From Oceaniovalibus sp. ACAM 378 (lineage in GTDB: Bacteria; Pseudomonadota; Alphaproteobacteria; Rhodobacterales; Rhodobacteraceae): a DNA stretch of 64,000 bases. The first letter of the stretch is position 1. Each line of letters starts with the position of its first letter. The stretch covers positions 46,537 through 110,536 of the forward strand of contig NZ_VSJK01000016.1 of the NCBI RefSeq assembly GCF_008085915.1, in the 5' to 3' direction. This document shows positions 9,799 through 18,438 of the stretch, piece after piece. The notes beneath the pieces are model-generated. The model was not told the origin of the DNA. It searched no databases and saw only the letters and a program-made list of their open reading frames with translations. Position numbers and translations under genes: made by a program.

Positions 9799-10835
9799 CC
9801 CAGACCTTCACATACTTGAGATGGCCATTTCTATTGACCGTCATCGGCTTGGCCTCGTCCTATTGGCTTGGCTACCAGACGACTGGAACGGTGGCCGGCG
9901 CAGTGTCGTTTCTGTTGATCGGCGGCATCTTGGCAGTGCTTGAGATTTCGTTGAGTTTCGACAATGCGATTGTGAACGCCAATATTCTCAAAGACATGGA
10001 TCCCAAGTGGCAGCAAAGATTCCTGACTTGGGGAATTCTGATTGCAGTGTTCGGGATGCGGATTGTCTTCCCGCTCGCCGTGGTGGTCATCGCAGCCAAA
10101 ATCGGGCCAATCTCCGCGGTTGTCCTGGCTGCGACTGATCCTCAGGAATACGCTCGTATTATGGATGACGCGCATGTCGGCATTTCTGCGTTTGGCGGTA
10201 CGTTCCTCATGATGGTGGCGCTCTCGTACTTTATGGATCAATCCAAAGAAGTGGACTGGATAGGGTCCATTGAGCGCCGCTTGCGAAGCCTTGCGTCCAT
10301 CCGCGGGCTTGAGATCGCCGTTGTCTTGTTTGCGGCGTTGATCTTGTCCACCGTCCTTCCCAACGAAGAAAGCGCGACTTTCCTGTTCGCCGCTGTTTGT
10401 GGCCTTGTCACGTTTCTAGCTGTTGAATTGGTGGCGCATTTTCTCGACGCGCAAAAGGAGGCGCAGACAATGGCTGCAAAGGGCGGTCTCGGCGCATTTT
10501 TGTATCTTGAAGTTCTGGACGCCAGCTTCTCTTTTGATGGAGTCATCGGCGCGTTCGCATTGACGCAGAATCTTTTCCTGATCGCGATTGGTCTCGGGAT
10601 TGGCGCATTTTATGTCCGGTCTATGACGATCATGTTGGTCGAACAGAAGACGCTTTCAGAGTTCCGCTACCTTGAACATGGCGCATTCTATTCGGTCTTG
10701 GCGCTGGCAATGATTATGTATGCGCAATCGCTAGTTCATATCCCGGAAGTCATCACTGGCCTGATCGGTGCGGGTTTGATCAGCTTATCTTTGTTTTCGT
10801 CTATTCGGCACAACAAAGCAGAAAAAAAAGCGTGA
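9795..10835 (+). CDS. DUF475 / TerC-superfamily integral membrane protein
   Basis: A 346-residue polytopic inner-membrane protein with about nine hydrophobic segments. Two acidic intramembrane motifs, LEISLSFDNAIVNA near residue 50 and LEVLDASFSFDGVIGA near residue 235, form the inverted pair typical of DUF475 and the wider TerC/YkoY superfamily, which is linked to metal-ion (notably manganese) handling and tellurite resistance. No specific function is established for DUF475. It is translationally coupled to the 2-hydroxyacid dehydrogenase (ATGA overlap) and followed by the RraA-like gene. This is an unusual neighbourhood; a role as exporter, or as supplier of the divalent metal the RraA-type aldolase needs, is speculation. 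Confidence 0.85.
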   Translation: MTQTFTYLRWPFLLTVIGLASSYWLGYQTTGTVAGAVSFLLIGGILAVLEISLSFDNAIVNANILKDMDPKWQQRFLTWGILIAVFGMRIVFPLAVVVIAAKIGPISAVVLAATDPQEYARIMDDAHVGISAFGGTFLMMVALSYFMDQSKEVDWIGSIERRLRSLASIRGLEIAVVLFAALILSTVLPNEESATFLFAAVCGLVTFLAVELVAHFLDAQKEAQTMAAKGGLGAFLYLEVLDASFSFDGVIGAFALTQNLFLIAIGLGIGAFYVRSMTIMLVEQKTLSEFRYLEHGAFYSVLALAMIMYAQSLVHIPEVITGLIGAGLISLSLFSSIRHNKAEKKA

Positions 10836-10884
10836 CTGACCCAGCCCGCTAATGGAATTCACATGTCAAAACGAAGGAAGACCG

Positions 10885-11610
10885 ATGTCCAACCTCTCAC
10901 TTTCAACAGACACTAAAGAACTATTGGAAACCGTTTCGGTGGCAACGATCGCCACAGCACTTTATAAGCGAGGTCTGCGCAATCAGGTCATTCAAGACGT
11001 CCATCCTGTTCAGCGAAAGGGTCGCAACATGGTCGGTCCGGCGTTCACGCTTCGCTATATGCCCGCCCGAGAAGACCGCAATCAGTTGGTTGAGTTCAGA
11101 AACCCGAAGCACCCCCAGCGCCATGCTGTTGAAATCTGCCCTCCGGGTCATGTGATGGTGATGGATAGTCGTAAATGTGCCCACGCTGCTTCGGCCGGGG
11201 ATATCTTGATCACACGCTTGATGGTGCGCGGCGCCGCGGGCGTAGTAACCGACGGTGGGTTTCGTGATGCGATGAATATCGGTGAGTTGGAAATGCCCGC
11301 TTACCACAATCGCCCGGCCAGCCTAACCAACTTGACCACAAACGAAGCCATCGACATTAACGTGCCAATCGGCTGCGGAGGTGCGCCAGTCTTCCCAGGC
11401 GATATCCTGGTGGGTGATGACGACAGCGTCATCGTTATCCCCGCGCATCTGGCAGATGAAATCGCGAAAGAGGCCGTTGAAATGACTGCATTCGAAGACT
11501 TTGCTCTGAGTAAAGTGCAGGCGGGCGCGTCGATCATCGGTCTTTATCCGGCGACCAAAGACGAAAGTCTGAAAGAATTCAGTGAGTGGCGTACAAAGAA
11601 TGGCCGTTAA
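10885..11610 (+). CDS. RraA-like / HMG-CHA-type aldolase family protein
   Basis: About 241 residues of the RraA-like fold. The central RGAAGVVTDGGFRDAMNIGE segment contains the family's metal- and substrate-binding R-D...E pattern seen in 4-hydroxy-4-methyl-2-oxoglutarate/oxaloacetate-splitting class II aldolases. The start at 10885 (MSNLSLSTDTKELLE) follows GAAGGAAG; an in-frame ATG at 10852 would add 11 residues without a better site. True RNase E inhibitors of this family are shorter (about 160 residues), so an aldolase or decarboxylase role in the operon's catabolic route is the better inference. The aldehyde dehydrogenase follows after 61 bases. Confidence 0.82.
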   Translation: MSNLSLSTDTKELLETVSVATIATALYKRGLRNQVIQDVHPVQRKGRNMVGPAFTLRYMPAREDRNQLVEFRNPKHPQRHAVEICPPGHVMVMDSRKCAHAASAGDILITRLMVRGAAGVVTDGGFRDAMNIGELEMPAYHNRPASLTNLTTNEAIDINVPIGCGGAPVFPGDILVGDDDSVIVIPAHLADEIAKEAVEMTAFEDFALSKVQAGASIIGLYPATKDESLKEFSEWRTKNGR

Positions 11611-11671
11611 TGGCTAAGCGACGTCAAAGCGCCTGTATAAAAAGCCCAATTTTCGAAAAGTGAGTGCCTAA

Positions 11672-13186
11672 ATGAAATTCGAACCCCACGGAAAACACCT
11701 GATTGCCGGTGAATGGAAAGCTGGAAATACGACGTTCACTTCCGAGCCAGCCCATGGTCCAAACTATGATTTTCCGGTCGGAACGCCAGAACTGGTCGAT
11801 AGCGCGTGCCAAGCGGCTGAAGAAGCTTTTTGGTCCTACGGGTATTCAACCCGCAAGGAACGGGCGGTGTTTTTAAATACGATCGCAGACGAGATTGAGG
11901 CACGTGCCGAGGCGATCACCGAGATCGGAAGTCAAGAGACCGGATTGCCAGAAGCCCGCCTTGAGGGCGAGCGAGGGCGCACCACTGGCCAGTTACGCTT
12001 GTTTGCAAGCCACATTCTTGCGGGCGACTACCTGGATATTCGCCATGACAAGGAACTGCCGGACCGCGCGCCGATCCCGCGTCCTGACCTTAAGATGATT
12101 CAACGCCCGATTGGGCCGGTTGCAGTCTTTGGTGCATCTAATTTTCCGCTCGCATTTTCGACGGCTGGCGGTGACACCGCGTCTGCGTTGGCGGCGGGAT
12201 GTCCTGTTGTCGTGAAAGGCCACAGCGCCCACCCTGGGACAGGTGAAATTATTGCCGAAGCGATCAAGGCCGCTATCGAAAAATGTGGCGTCCACCCGGG
12301 TGTTTTTTCCTTGATACAGGGTGGCAAGCGCGACGTGGGGACAGCGCTCGTGCAGCATCCGCTGATAAACGCAGTGGGCTTCACCGGATCACTAGCTGGC
12401 GGTCGGGCATTGTTTGACCTATGTGCCCAACGCCCCGAACCTATTCCGTTCTTCGGCGAACTTGGGTCTGTTAATCCGATGTTCCTTCTGCCTGCTGCAG
12501 TTGCGAGCCGCGGCCGCGACTTAGCCGCAGGCTGGGCGGGCTCATTGACGATGGGCGCCGGACAATTCTGCACGAATCCCGGCATCGCCATCCTGATTGA
12601 CGGCCCGGATGCGGATGCTTTTTCAGAAGCTGTGACGAAGGCGCTGGAAGGGACAGGCCCGCAAACCATGCTGACTGACGGAATTGCGAAGGCTTACCGT
12701 GACGGTCGGGACCGCATTTCTGGAGCAAGAGGTGTCAAAGAGTTGCTGACAACGACCTGCAACATGCGCAAGGCAACGCCTTATCTTTACGAAACGACAG
12801 GGCAGGGATGGCTTGAAAACGAAGAGCTTGGAGAAGAAGTTTTCGGACCGCTCGGCCTTATCGTTCGCGTTAAAGACCAAGCTGAAATGGTAGAAGTTGC
12901 AAAAAACCTGCAAGGGCAACTGACCTGTACGTTGCATATGGATGACGCGGATACCAGCATTGCGAAGAAGTTGATGCCGGTGTTGGAACGAAAGGCGGGT
13001 CGCGTTCTTGCCAATGGTTTTCCAACTGGTGTCGAAGTTTGCGATGCAATGGTCCATGGTGGCCCATATCCCGCGTCGACCAATTTTGGTGCGACGTCTG
13101 TTGGGACGCTCGCTATCCGTCGATTTTTAAGGCCGGTTTGTTATCAGAACGTTCCCACCTCGTTATTGCCGGAAAATATCGAATGA
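11672..13186 (+). CDS. NAD(P)-dependent aldehyde dehydrogenase, alpha-ketoglutaric semialdehyde type
   Basis: A 504-residue aldehyde dehydrogenase. Cofactor-binding and catalytic motifs are in order: PVAVFGASNFPLAFS near residue 150, the lysine of VVVKGHSAHPGTG near 185, GFTGSLAGGRALF near 235, the general-base Glu in FFGELGSVNP near 262 and the nucleophile Cys in GAGQFCTNPG near 298. The GASNFPLAFS and HPGTGE wording matches the subgroup oxidising 2,5-dioxopentanoate (alpha-ketoglutaric semialdehyde) at the end of pentonate, hexarate and hydroxyproline pathways. It is the last gene of the operon and would pass the carbon to 2-oxoglutarate; the exact substrate is inferred from resemblance only. 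Confidence 0.88.
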   Translation: MKFEPHGKHLIAGEWKAGNTTFTSEPAHGPNYDFPVGTPELVDSACQAAEEAFWSYGYSTRKERAVFLNTIADEIEARAEAITEIGSQETGLPEARLEGERGRTTGQLRLFASHILAGDYLDIRHDKELPDRAPIPRPDLKMIQRPIGPVAVFGASNFPLAFSTAGGDTASALAAGCPVVVKGHSAHPGTGEIIAEAIKAAIEKCGVHPGVFSLIQGGKRDVGTALVQHPLINAVGFTGSLAGGRALFDLCAQRPEPIPFFGELGSVNPMFLLPAAVASRGRDLAAGWAGSLTMGAGQFCTNPGIAILIDGPDADAFSEAVTKALEGTGPQTMLTDGIAKAYRDGRDRISGARGVKELLTTTCNMRKATPYLYETTGQGWLENEELGEEVFGPLGLIVRVKDQAEMVEVAKNLQGQLTCTLHMDDADTSIAKKLMPVLERKAGRVLANGFPTGVEVCDAMVHGGPYPASTNFGATSVGTLAIRRFLRPVCYQNVPTSLLPENIE

Positions 13187-13233
13187 GCGCGTGAGGCGGT
13201 CGCTCAACTCAACGGTCTTATAAGTACGGACTT

Positions 13234-13273
13234 CCTTCTGCAGATGAACGTGAACACGTAACTCTGCAGAAGG
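13234..13273. repeat. Nested inverted repeat after the operon
   Basis: Perfect 11-base arms CCTTCTGCAGA (13234-13244) and TCTGCAGAAGG (13263-13273). The loop itself contains a smaller palindrome, ACGTG-AA-CACGT. It lies 48 bases after the aldehyde dehydrogenase stop and before the IS scar. There is no T-run, so it could be a Rho-assisted terminator, a protein-binding site or an old IS terminus. Confidence 0.6.
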
Positions 13274-13361
13274 TCTAACCGTCATACAACCGAATCCACG
13301 GAACTCTCGAATGATTGATCTCTACACTTGGCCCACGCCGAATTGCCGCAAGGTTTAGATC

Positions 13362-13854
13362 GGTTTTGCCAATTTGATTGCCCCAGACTGTGAAGGGTTG
13401 GCAGAGGCTGGATTATGCGGCCATTTCGGCGGTGTAGCCAACCCAGAGGCTGAAAACATCGGAGCGGGCGTGGCGGTATGAGGCTGCTGAAAGTTAGTAG
13501 TGCGGACAGAAACCTCTGAGCCTGCCGGTGGGATTTGAACTTGCCGAAGATATTCTCTCGCTTTCGGGACGACCGGTGCGAAACCTCGATTGCGTTGATC
13601 AGACCCTTGTGGGCCCGGTGATCCGCACATGGGGCTAACGTCTTGATTGGCTTGACGTAGCTGCGCAAATTGTCTGTGATTACAACGCGCGGCTCGCCGA
13701 ACCTTGCGACCAATCTTTTGAAGAACCGTTTTGCTGCTTTTGCATTCCGGCGCGTTTGCACGAGGATATCAAGCACATCTCCGTCAGCACCGATTGCGCG
13801 CCACAGCCAATGTTTCTGGCCACGGATCGTGAGTACTACCTCGTTAAGGCACGC
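13362..13854 (-). pseudogene. IS6-family transposase fragment (N-terminus missing)
   Basis: The reverse strand encodes the middle and end of an IS6 transposase: NEVVLTIRGQKHWLWRAI, RRNAKAAKRFFKRLVARFG, VVITDNLRSY and RENIFGKFKSH, then a frameshift near the C-terminus. The outer end (13362 onward) matches the terminal sequence of the intact copy at 28179. The N-terminal DNA-binding half is missing; the reading frame joins directly to the IS256 fragment next door. Confidence 0.8.
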
Positions 13855-13995
13855 GATCTCGGTGAGTGGGTCAAAGATCGATCCAAGCTGGTGAAGCGTG
13901 GTGATCGTGGTAGTGTCTTCCATAGGCGTATCGCTCCTTTCGGAGGTCTGGCAGGCTTCAGCACCCGCCACGATACGCCGCCTTCTCAGGCCGCA
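13855..13995 (-). mobile_element. IS256-family 5' end remnant
   Basis: Reverse-strand codons from the ATG at 13923 read MEDTTTITTLHQLGS and FDPLTEIA, which resemble the start of IS256/Mutator-type transposases; they run straight into the IS6 fragment at about 13855. About 70 bases upstream of that ATG probably belong to the IS end. An IS6 insertion or deletion has removed the rest of the IS256 element. Confidence 0.5.
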
Positions 13996-14023
13996 TCACC
14001 CATAGCTCTAAGATAGGACAACC

Positions 14024-14950
14024 ATGGCGCAAGGACAGTTCGAATTCTTCCAGATGAGGTGCTTCGTGGCGGTCGCAGAAGCGTTAAGCTTTCGACGAGC
14101 CGCCGAGCAATTGAATATGACACAACCGCCTTTATCACGGCAGATAAAAATCCTGGAAGAACGTGTAAACCTGAAGCTGCTTGAGCGTAGCACCAGACAC
14201 GTTCGTCTAACGCCTGCCGGTGAAAATTTTTATCGAAGTGCTGTCGATATTATTCAGCGATCTGAACATGCTGTATTGAATGCGCGTCAAGCTGAACGCG
14301 GTGAAACTGGCAGCATTGCCTTTGGCTTCGTGCCCTCTGCAGCATTTAAGTTCATGCCTCTTATTGTGCTACGGATGGCTGCAGAAATGCCTCAAGTCGC
14401 GCTCAGTCCGATCGAAATGATGGGGTATGAAGTAATCGAAGCACAACGATCCGGTCGAATTGATCTAGGGTTAACCAGAATGGAGAAGCCAAGAGATGAA
14501 ATTGAGTGGACAAAAGCCGTTAGCGAGCCATTCGTTTTGGCCATACCAAAGCAGCATGCACTGGCAAGAAAGCCAGATTTATCAATTTCGGATTTTGACG
14601 GCGAACCATACATCTCGTTTGCAAAAGACCGAGGCGGATATCTGAAGGAAACCGTTAACGCGATGTTTAAAGCCTGCAATTTCGTGCCTGAGACGCGACT
14701 AGGGGCCAGTCAAACTCATGCGGTGATAAGCCTTGTGAATCACGGTCTGGGGTTTGCGATTGTGCCGCGTTCTGCGCAGGTCATTCAAATGGAAAACACG
14801 CAATATCGCGATATTGACCTGCCAACGCAGTTTCGCTCGGACATGTTTCTTGTCTCACGATCCGGGCAAAATTCAGTTGTGATTGCCCGAGTCAAACATC
14901 TTATTCTCGATGTCCTCAGCCAATTCAGGCTGCCTGATAAAACGCTGTGA
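14024..14950 (+). CDS. LysR-family transcriptional regulator
   Basis: A 308-residue LysR-type regulator. The winged helix-turn-helix is clear near residues 20-60 (SFRRAAEQLNMTQPPLSRQIK), followed by the linker helix and a periplasmic-binding-protein-like effector domain that includes a LVNHGLGFAIVPRS segment near residue 235. These proteins bind a small-molecule effector and usually act at a nearby promoter. It lies 840 bases after the aldehyde dehydrogenase on the same strand, separated by the IS6/IS256 scar, so it may once have stood directly beside the operon it controls. Confidence 0.9.
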   Translation: MAQGQFEFFQMRCFVAVAEALSFRRAAEQLNMTQPPLSRQIKILEERVNLKLLERSTRHVRLTPAGENFYRSAVDIIQRSEHAVLNARQAERGETGSIAFGFVPSAAFKFMPLIVLRMAAEMPQVALSPIEMMGYEVIEAQRSGRIDLGLTRMEKPRDEIEWTKAVSEPFVLAIPKQHALARKPDLSISDFDGEPYISFAKDRGGYLKETVNAMFKACNFVPETRLGASQTHAVISLVNHGLGFAIVPRSAQVIQMENTQYRDIDLPTQFRSDMFLVSRSGQNSVVIARVKHLILDVLSQFRLPDKTL

Positions 14951-14959
14951 AATCTCTTC

Positions 14960-15180
14960 CATGATCCGATGGTGACCGGCACGACCGACATATCCAAGAC
15001 CCACCAGATTTCCTCACGCTCGAAGACCGAGTTGTAGCACCGCATCCTGACGCACGACCTTCTGGTATATTCCCCGAGGCGGAGAGATTCCATCGCAACT
15101 CCCGCCCCGACTGGTTTTTGCCATTCCTGGAAAAGTACCCGACACCGCACATGATCTCGGCTATGAGCCGGGATGGATCA
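14960..15180 (+). pseudogene. IS110-family transposase fragment
   Basis: Within the 330-base gap after the LysR gene, the forward strand encodes DPPDFLTLEDRVVAPHPDA and RPDWFLPFLEKYPTPHMI, which resemble the middle of a subgroup of IS110 transposases. There is no start or DEDD catalytic region. The remaining bases to the SDR stop (15180-15278) show nothing I recognise. Confidence 0.4.
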
Positions 15181-15278
15181 GCACGGTCGCGCCCCGTCCC
15201 AAATTTCCCTCAGAACCGATCTGGCCATGAAAAAACGCAGATCCCCGAGGGTATATGTGATCATCCGGGACGGAACAT

Positions 15279-16025
15279 CTAACCACGTCCGGCAAAAGGC
15301 ATCTTTGTCGCCATCACAGTAACGAACAGCGCGTTCGCCGATGGTGGCATAGCGGCCATAAAGGACAAAGTGCGTGCCACATCCTGAACATCCATTCGCG
15401 GCTCCGGCATAAGTGTTCCATCCGGTTGAAGAACCCCGTTCTTCATACGTTCCGTCATTTCACTTGCTGCATTGCCGATGTTAATCTGCCCGCAGGCGAT
15501 GTCATGCTTGCGTCCGTCCAACGCCAACGATTTCGTCAGCCCAGTGATTGCGTGTTTGGTCGCCGTATACGGCGCTGACAGAGGCCGCGGAACATGGGCG
15601 GAAATGGAACCATTGTTTACGATTCGCCCGCCACGAGGGTCTTGCCGTTTCATCAGCGCAAAGGCTGCGCGAGCGCAAAGAAAAGACCCTGTCAAATTAG
15701 TTCCAATGATGTCGTTCCATGTTTCGACCGGCAGGTCGTCGATGTCCACGGCTGGGCCATTGCGACCCGCATTGTTAAACAGAAAATCCAGGCGTCCATA
15801 CCTATCGTCAATCTGGGCGAACAGGTTCTTCACATCCTCCTCGCGTCCGACATCGGCAGCGAACGCCAAGTGTCCTTGCCCGTCCAAAGTGTCCAGCGTC
15901 TGATCGAGTGCGGCTTGACGTCTGCCGCTAAGCACCACCTTAAATCCATCGGTCGCCAAGGCCTGTGCACAGGCCCGTCCAATCCCGCTGCCGCCTCCGG
16001 TGATAAGTGCAATTCTTTCTTTCAT
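15279..16025 (-). CDS. Short-chain dehydrogenase/reductase
   Basis: A 248-residue classical SDR. The N-terminal cofactor motif is ITGGGSGIGRACAQAL, the NNAG motif is FLFNNAGRNG, and the active site is the Ser of NNGSIS followed by YTATKHA (Tyr and Lys separated by three). Such enzymes oxidise or reduce hydroxyl groups of sugars, polyols or hydroxy acids with NAD(P). It is the last gene of a reverse-strand set after the Ldh-type dehydrogenase and a LysR gene (137 bases upstream). The substrate is not deducible, but a sugar-acid route fits the neighbours. Confidence 0.88.
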   Translation of the reverse strand: MKERIALITGGGSGIGRACAQALATDGFKVVLSGRRQAALDQTLDTLDGQGHLAFAADVGREEDVKNLFAQIDDRYGRLDFLFNNAGRNGPAVDIDDLPVETWNDIIGTNLTGSFLCARAAFALMKRQDPRGGRIVNNGSISAHVPRPLSAPYTATKHAITGLTKSLALDGRKHDIACGQINIGNAASEMTERMKNGVLQPDGTLMPEPRMDVQDVARTLSFMAAMPPSANALFVTVMATKMPFAGRG

Positions 16026-16161
16026 TTCAATCTCCGCTCATTCCTGTTTGGCCGAAGCACATTAGATTCGCATGGTCGCGCCAAATTACCGCTTGCTCAT
16101 TCGCTTCGGCAAATGAGAAATTTAACCCACGTATCCTGGACTGGTCATCTGTTGTAAGACT

Positions 16162-17061
16162 TCATTGTTCCGCACCGAAGGCGCCGCAGATCATTTCAAA
16201 AACCTGTCGCACTGCCGGATCATCCTTCCGATCTTCGCTCATTACTATGTGATAATCCGCCGTCGCCTCCGGTGGCAGCTCAATAGAGCGGATCACCACG
16301 TTCTCAAGCCTGAGTTGGCGCAGCCCGTCCGGCACCAGCGCCATGCCATACCCCGCATTGACAAGGGCAAGCATTGAGATCCCTTGCCCTAAATGCTGGA
16401 TGACATTGGGGCGCACGCCTTTTGCTGCGAACATCGGATTCAAAAGTTCATATCCATACCGGCCGTGGCCCGGTGAATACATCAGTAAATTCTGATCATC
16501 CAAGTCCTGGATCGTTATATCTTCGCGGGTCGCAAAGGGATGGTCGCAATGGACTGCCAGTCGGTAGGGTTCCCGCAACAGAAGCTTCTGCTCGCCTGGC
16601 AACTTGTTGTCAGGTCGGCGCAGAATTCCGATGTCCATCCGGCCGGTCCGAAGCCGTTCGATCTGTTCACCCGTCATCATTTCGTTCAGCACGATCCGGA
16701 TATTTGGCAATTCCTTGGCCAGCTTTGTCGCGATGATGGGCACGATGGGCACGGCAGCGATCGGGATGAAGGCAATACTGACATTGCCCAGATGACCACT
16801 TGCAACGGAACGGGCGATCACTTTAGCATCCTCGGCACGGCGCAATAGGTCACGTGCTTCGAAGTAGAATCTCTCACCGGCAGCGGTCAAACGGATCGAA
16901 CGTCGTGTTCGATCAAACAGCTGGACACCAAGCTGACGTTCCAACACTTGCACCTGCCGACTGACGGGCGGCTGCGTCATGTTCAATCGCTCGGCCGCCC
17001 TGTGAAAGTTCATTTCTGAAGCAACCGCGACGAAACATCGAAGCTGGTGTAGTTCAAACAT
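16162..17061 (-). CDS. LysR-family transcriptional regulator
   Basis: A 299-residue LysR-type protein. The DNA-binding helices appear as NFHRAAERLNMTQPPVSRQV near residues 17-36, and the effector domain includes ALVNAGYGMALVPDG near residue 215. It is similar in layout to the LysR gene at 14024 but clearly a different protein. It lies 63 bases downstream of the Ldh-type dehydrogenase on the same strand and probably controls the divergent promoters between that gene and the UxaA-type gene. Confidence 0.9.
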   Translation of the reverse strand: MFELHQLRCFVAVASEMNFHRAAERLNMTQPPVSRQVQVLERQLGVQLFDRTRRSIRLTAAGERFYFEARDLLRRAEDAKVIARSVASGHLGNVSIAFIPIAAVPIVPIIATKLAKELPNIRIVLNEMMTGEQIERLRTGRMDIGILRRPDNKLPGEQKLLLREPYRLAVHCDHPFATREDITIQDLDDQNLLMYSPGHGRYGYELLNPMFAAKGVRPNVIQHLGQGISMLALVNAGYGMALVPDGLRQLRLENVVIRSIELPPEATADYHIVMSEDRKDDPAVRQVFEMICGAFGAEQ

Positions 17062-17124
17062 TGCCAGAAATCCTTGCCTCCGGTTGTCTAAAGATTGTGG
17101 CGCATTCTGACCCGCGTATAGCTC

Positions 17125-18204
17125 TCAAATGTCACATAGTCGTTGAACCACAGGGTCGGGTAGTTTGACGCCCGTCTGTTCCGCCGCGGCCGCAAGCCCC
17201 TGCATTATTTGACCGGACAAATCGACGCCGTTTTTCAGCGCCGCCCGCCGTCGGGCCAGTGCGTTTTCACCGGGCACGCGAACCTTATCCACCCCCGCAC
17301 GGGGATGGTTGTTTTGGCACAGTTTCACCAGATGGTCGGTTGTGCGCGTGAACGCGTCTTTGCCGGCAAAGGCGCGTGGGTCGAAAACCTGAAGAAAGCC
17401 CGTAGTGTAGGTGCCTGTCTGTTCGTCATTGCGCCCTATGCCGGAGAACCCCTGAGTCAGCGCCTCGACCATCAACCCAAGCGCATATCCCTTGTGCCCG
17501 TGATCCAGCCCACCAATCGGCAGCAGAGTGCCGCCGTCCAACAGCGCATTAGGGTCGTCGCTGGGGTTTCCATCAACATCCAACGCCCACTGCCCCGGAA
17601 ATCGTTGTCCTGCGGCGGCGTATTGCAGCGACTTGTTACGCGTCGTGATCGAGGCTGAAATGTCCAAAAGGATCGGATCGCCGGATGTGGGAATGCCGGC
17701 GGCGATGGGGTTCGGTGTCATGACTCCCACCGTGCCGCCAAAGGGGGCAACCCCGTTGGACGATAGCGTCGAAGAAGAAAGAACCGCCATCATTCCTTGT
17801 TGCGTTGCCTGTACCAGATACACGGCCAGCGCACCCATGTGGTAGCTGTCAGTGATTGAAACGGTGCTGCACCCGAACGTCTTAGCCCGTTCAATGGCAA
17901 GATCCATGGCCCGCTTTAACACCGTTGCGCCGGGCAACCTGTGGCAAGTCCACGTGGCGCAGGCCCCCATATCCGCCAGCACTTCAATCTCCCCGTCCTT
18001 GGCCATCCCTCCAGACTCAAGCGATTTCAAATACATCGGGACAAGGGCGACGCCATGTGTTGCATGACCCATCATATCGGCCTCAATTAAGACCTCAGCG
18101 ACATCAGCCGCTAAATCGTCGCGCAATCCGGCAGCAACAAACACACTGCGAATGAAGTGTTCTAGCTTCGGTTGGGCGATGCGGGTTGGCGGGACTCCGG
18201 TCAT
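17125..18204 (-). CDS. Ldh-family (malate/L-lactate/ureidoglycolate type) oxidoreductase
   Basis: About 359 residues of the NAD(P)-dependent LdhA/MDH2 family, which is unrelated to Rossmann-fold lactate dehydrogenases. The start at 18204 (MTGVPPTRIAQPKL) is set by AGGAGG six bases upstream. The segments DMMGHATHGVALVPMYL near residue 50 and SITDSYHMGALAVYLVQ near 120, which contain family histidines, and GLDHGHKGYALGLMVEAL near 235 are typical. Members act on 2-hydroxy acids such as malate, L-lactate, 2,3-diketo-L-gulonate or delta1-piperideine carboxylate. It is divergent from the UxaA-type dehydratase and heads the reverse-strand set with LysR and SDR. Confidence 0.88.
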   Translation of the reverse strand: MTGVPPTRIAQPKLEHFIRSVFVAAGLRDDLAADVAEVLIEADMMGHATHGVALVPMYLKSLESGGMAKDGEIEVLADMGACATWTCHRLPGATVLKRAMDLAIERAKTFGCSTVSITDSYHMGALAVYLVQATQQGMMAVLSSSTLSSNGVAPFGGTVGVMTPNPIAAGIPTSGDPILLDISASITTRNKSLQYAAAGQRFPGQWALDVDGNPSDDPNALLDGGTLLPIGGLDHGHKGYALGLMVEALTQGFSGIGRNDEQTGTYTTGFLQVFDPRAFAGKDAFTRTTDHLVKLCQNNHPRAGVDKVRVPGENALARRRAALKNGVDLSGQIMQGLAAAAEQTGVKLPDPVVQRLCDI

Positions 18205-18438
18205 GCAATTCCTCCTTGGTTGGGCCAAGTATCAAGGGTTGTCTCTCAATGGTCGAGCGACAATCGGTATCAGCACCACCCCAAACGATACTACTTGGGT
18301 ATCAAATGGTTGAAACCTAGCATTGGACACTGGTGCCTGCGGATAGGAGTTTGCAAGGAGAGCCGCCTGCTAAGAAATCCAGGGCGGAACCGCCAACTGC
18401 CCAAGCCCGCTTGGTCAATGACCGTTGAGGAACCACAC
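18205..18438. promoter_or_regulatory. Divergent promoter region between Ldh- and UxaA-type genes
   Basis: This 234-base region carries three GTATC/GATAC-type words near 18230-18305 (AGTATCAAGG, GGTATCAG, CGATACTA, GGTATCAAA), some in inverted arrangement. This would suit binding by the LysR protein encoded at 16162, but no footprint can be assigned by eye. The AGGAGG at 18211-18216 serves the reverse-strand gene. Confidence 0.35.
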
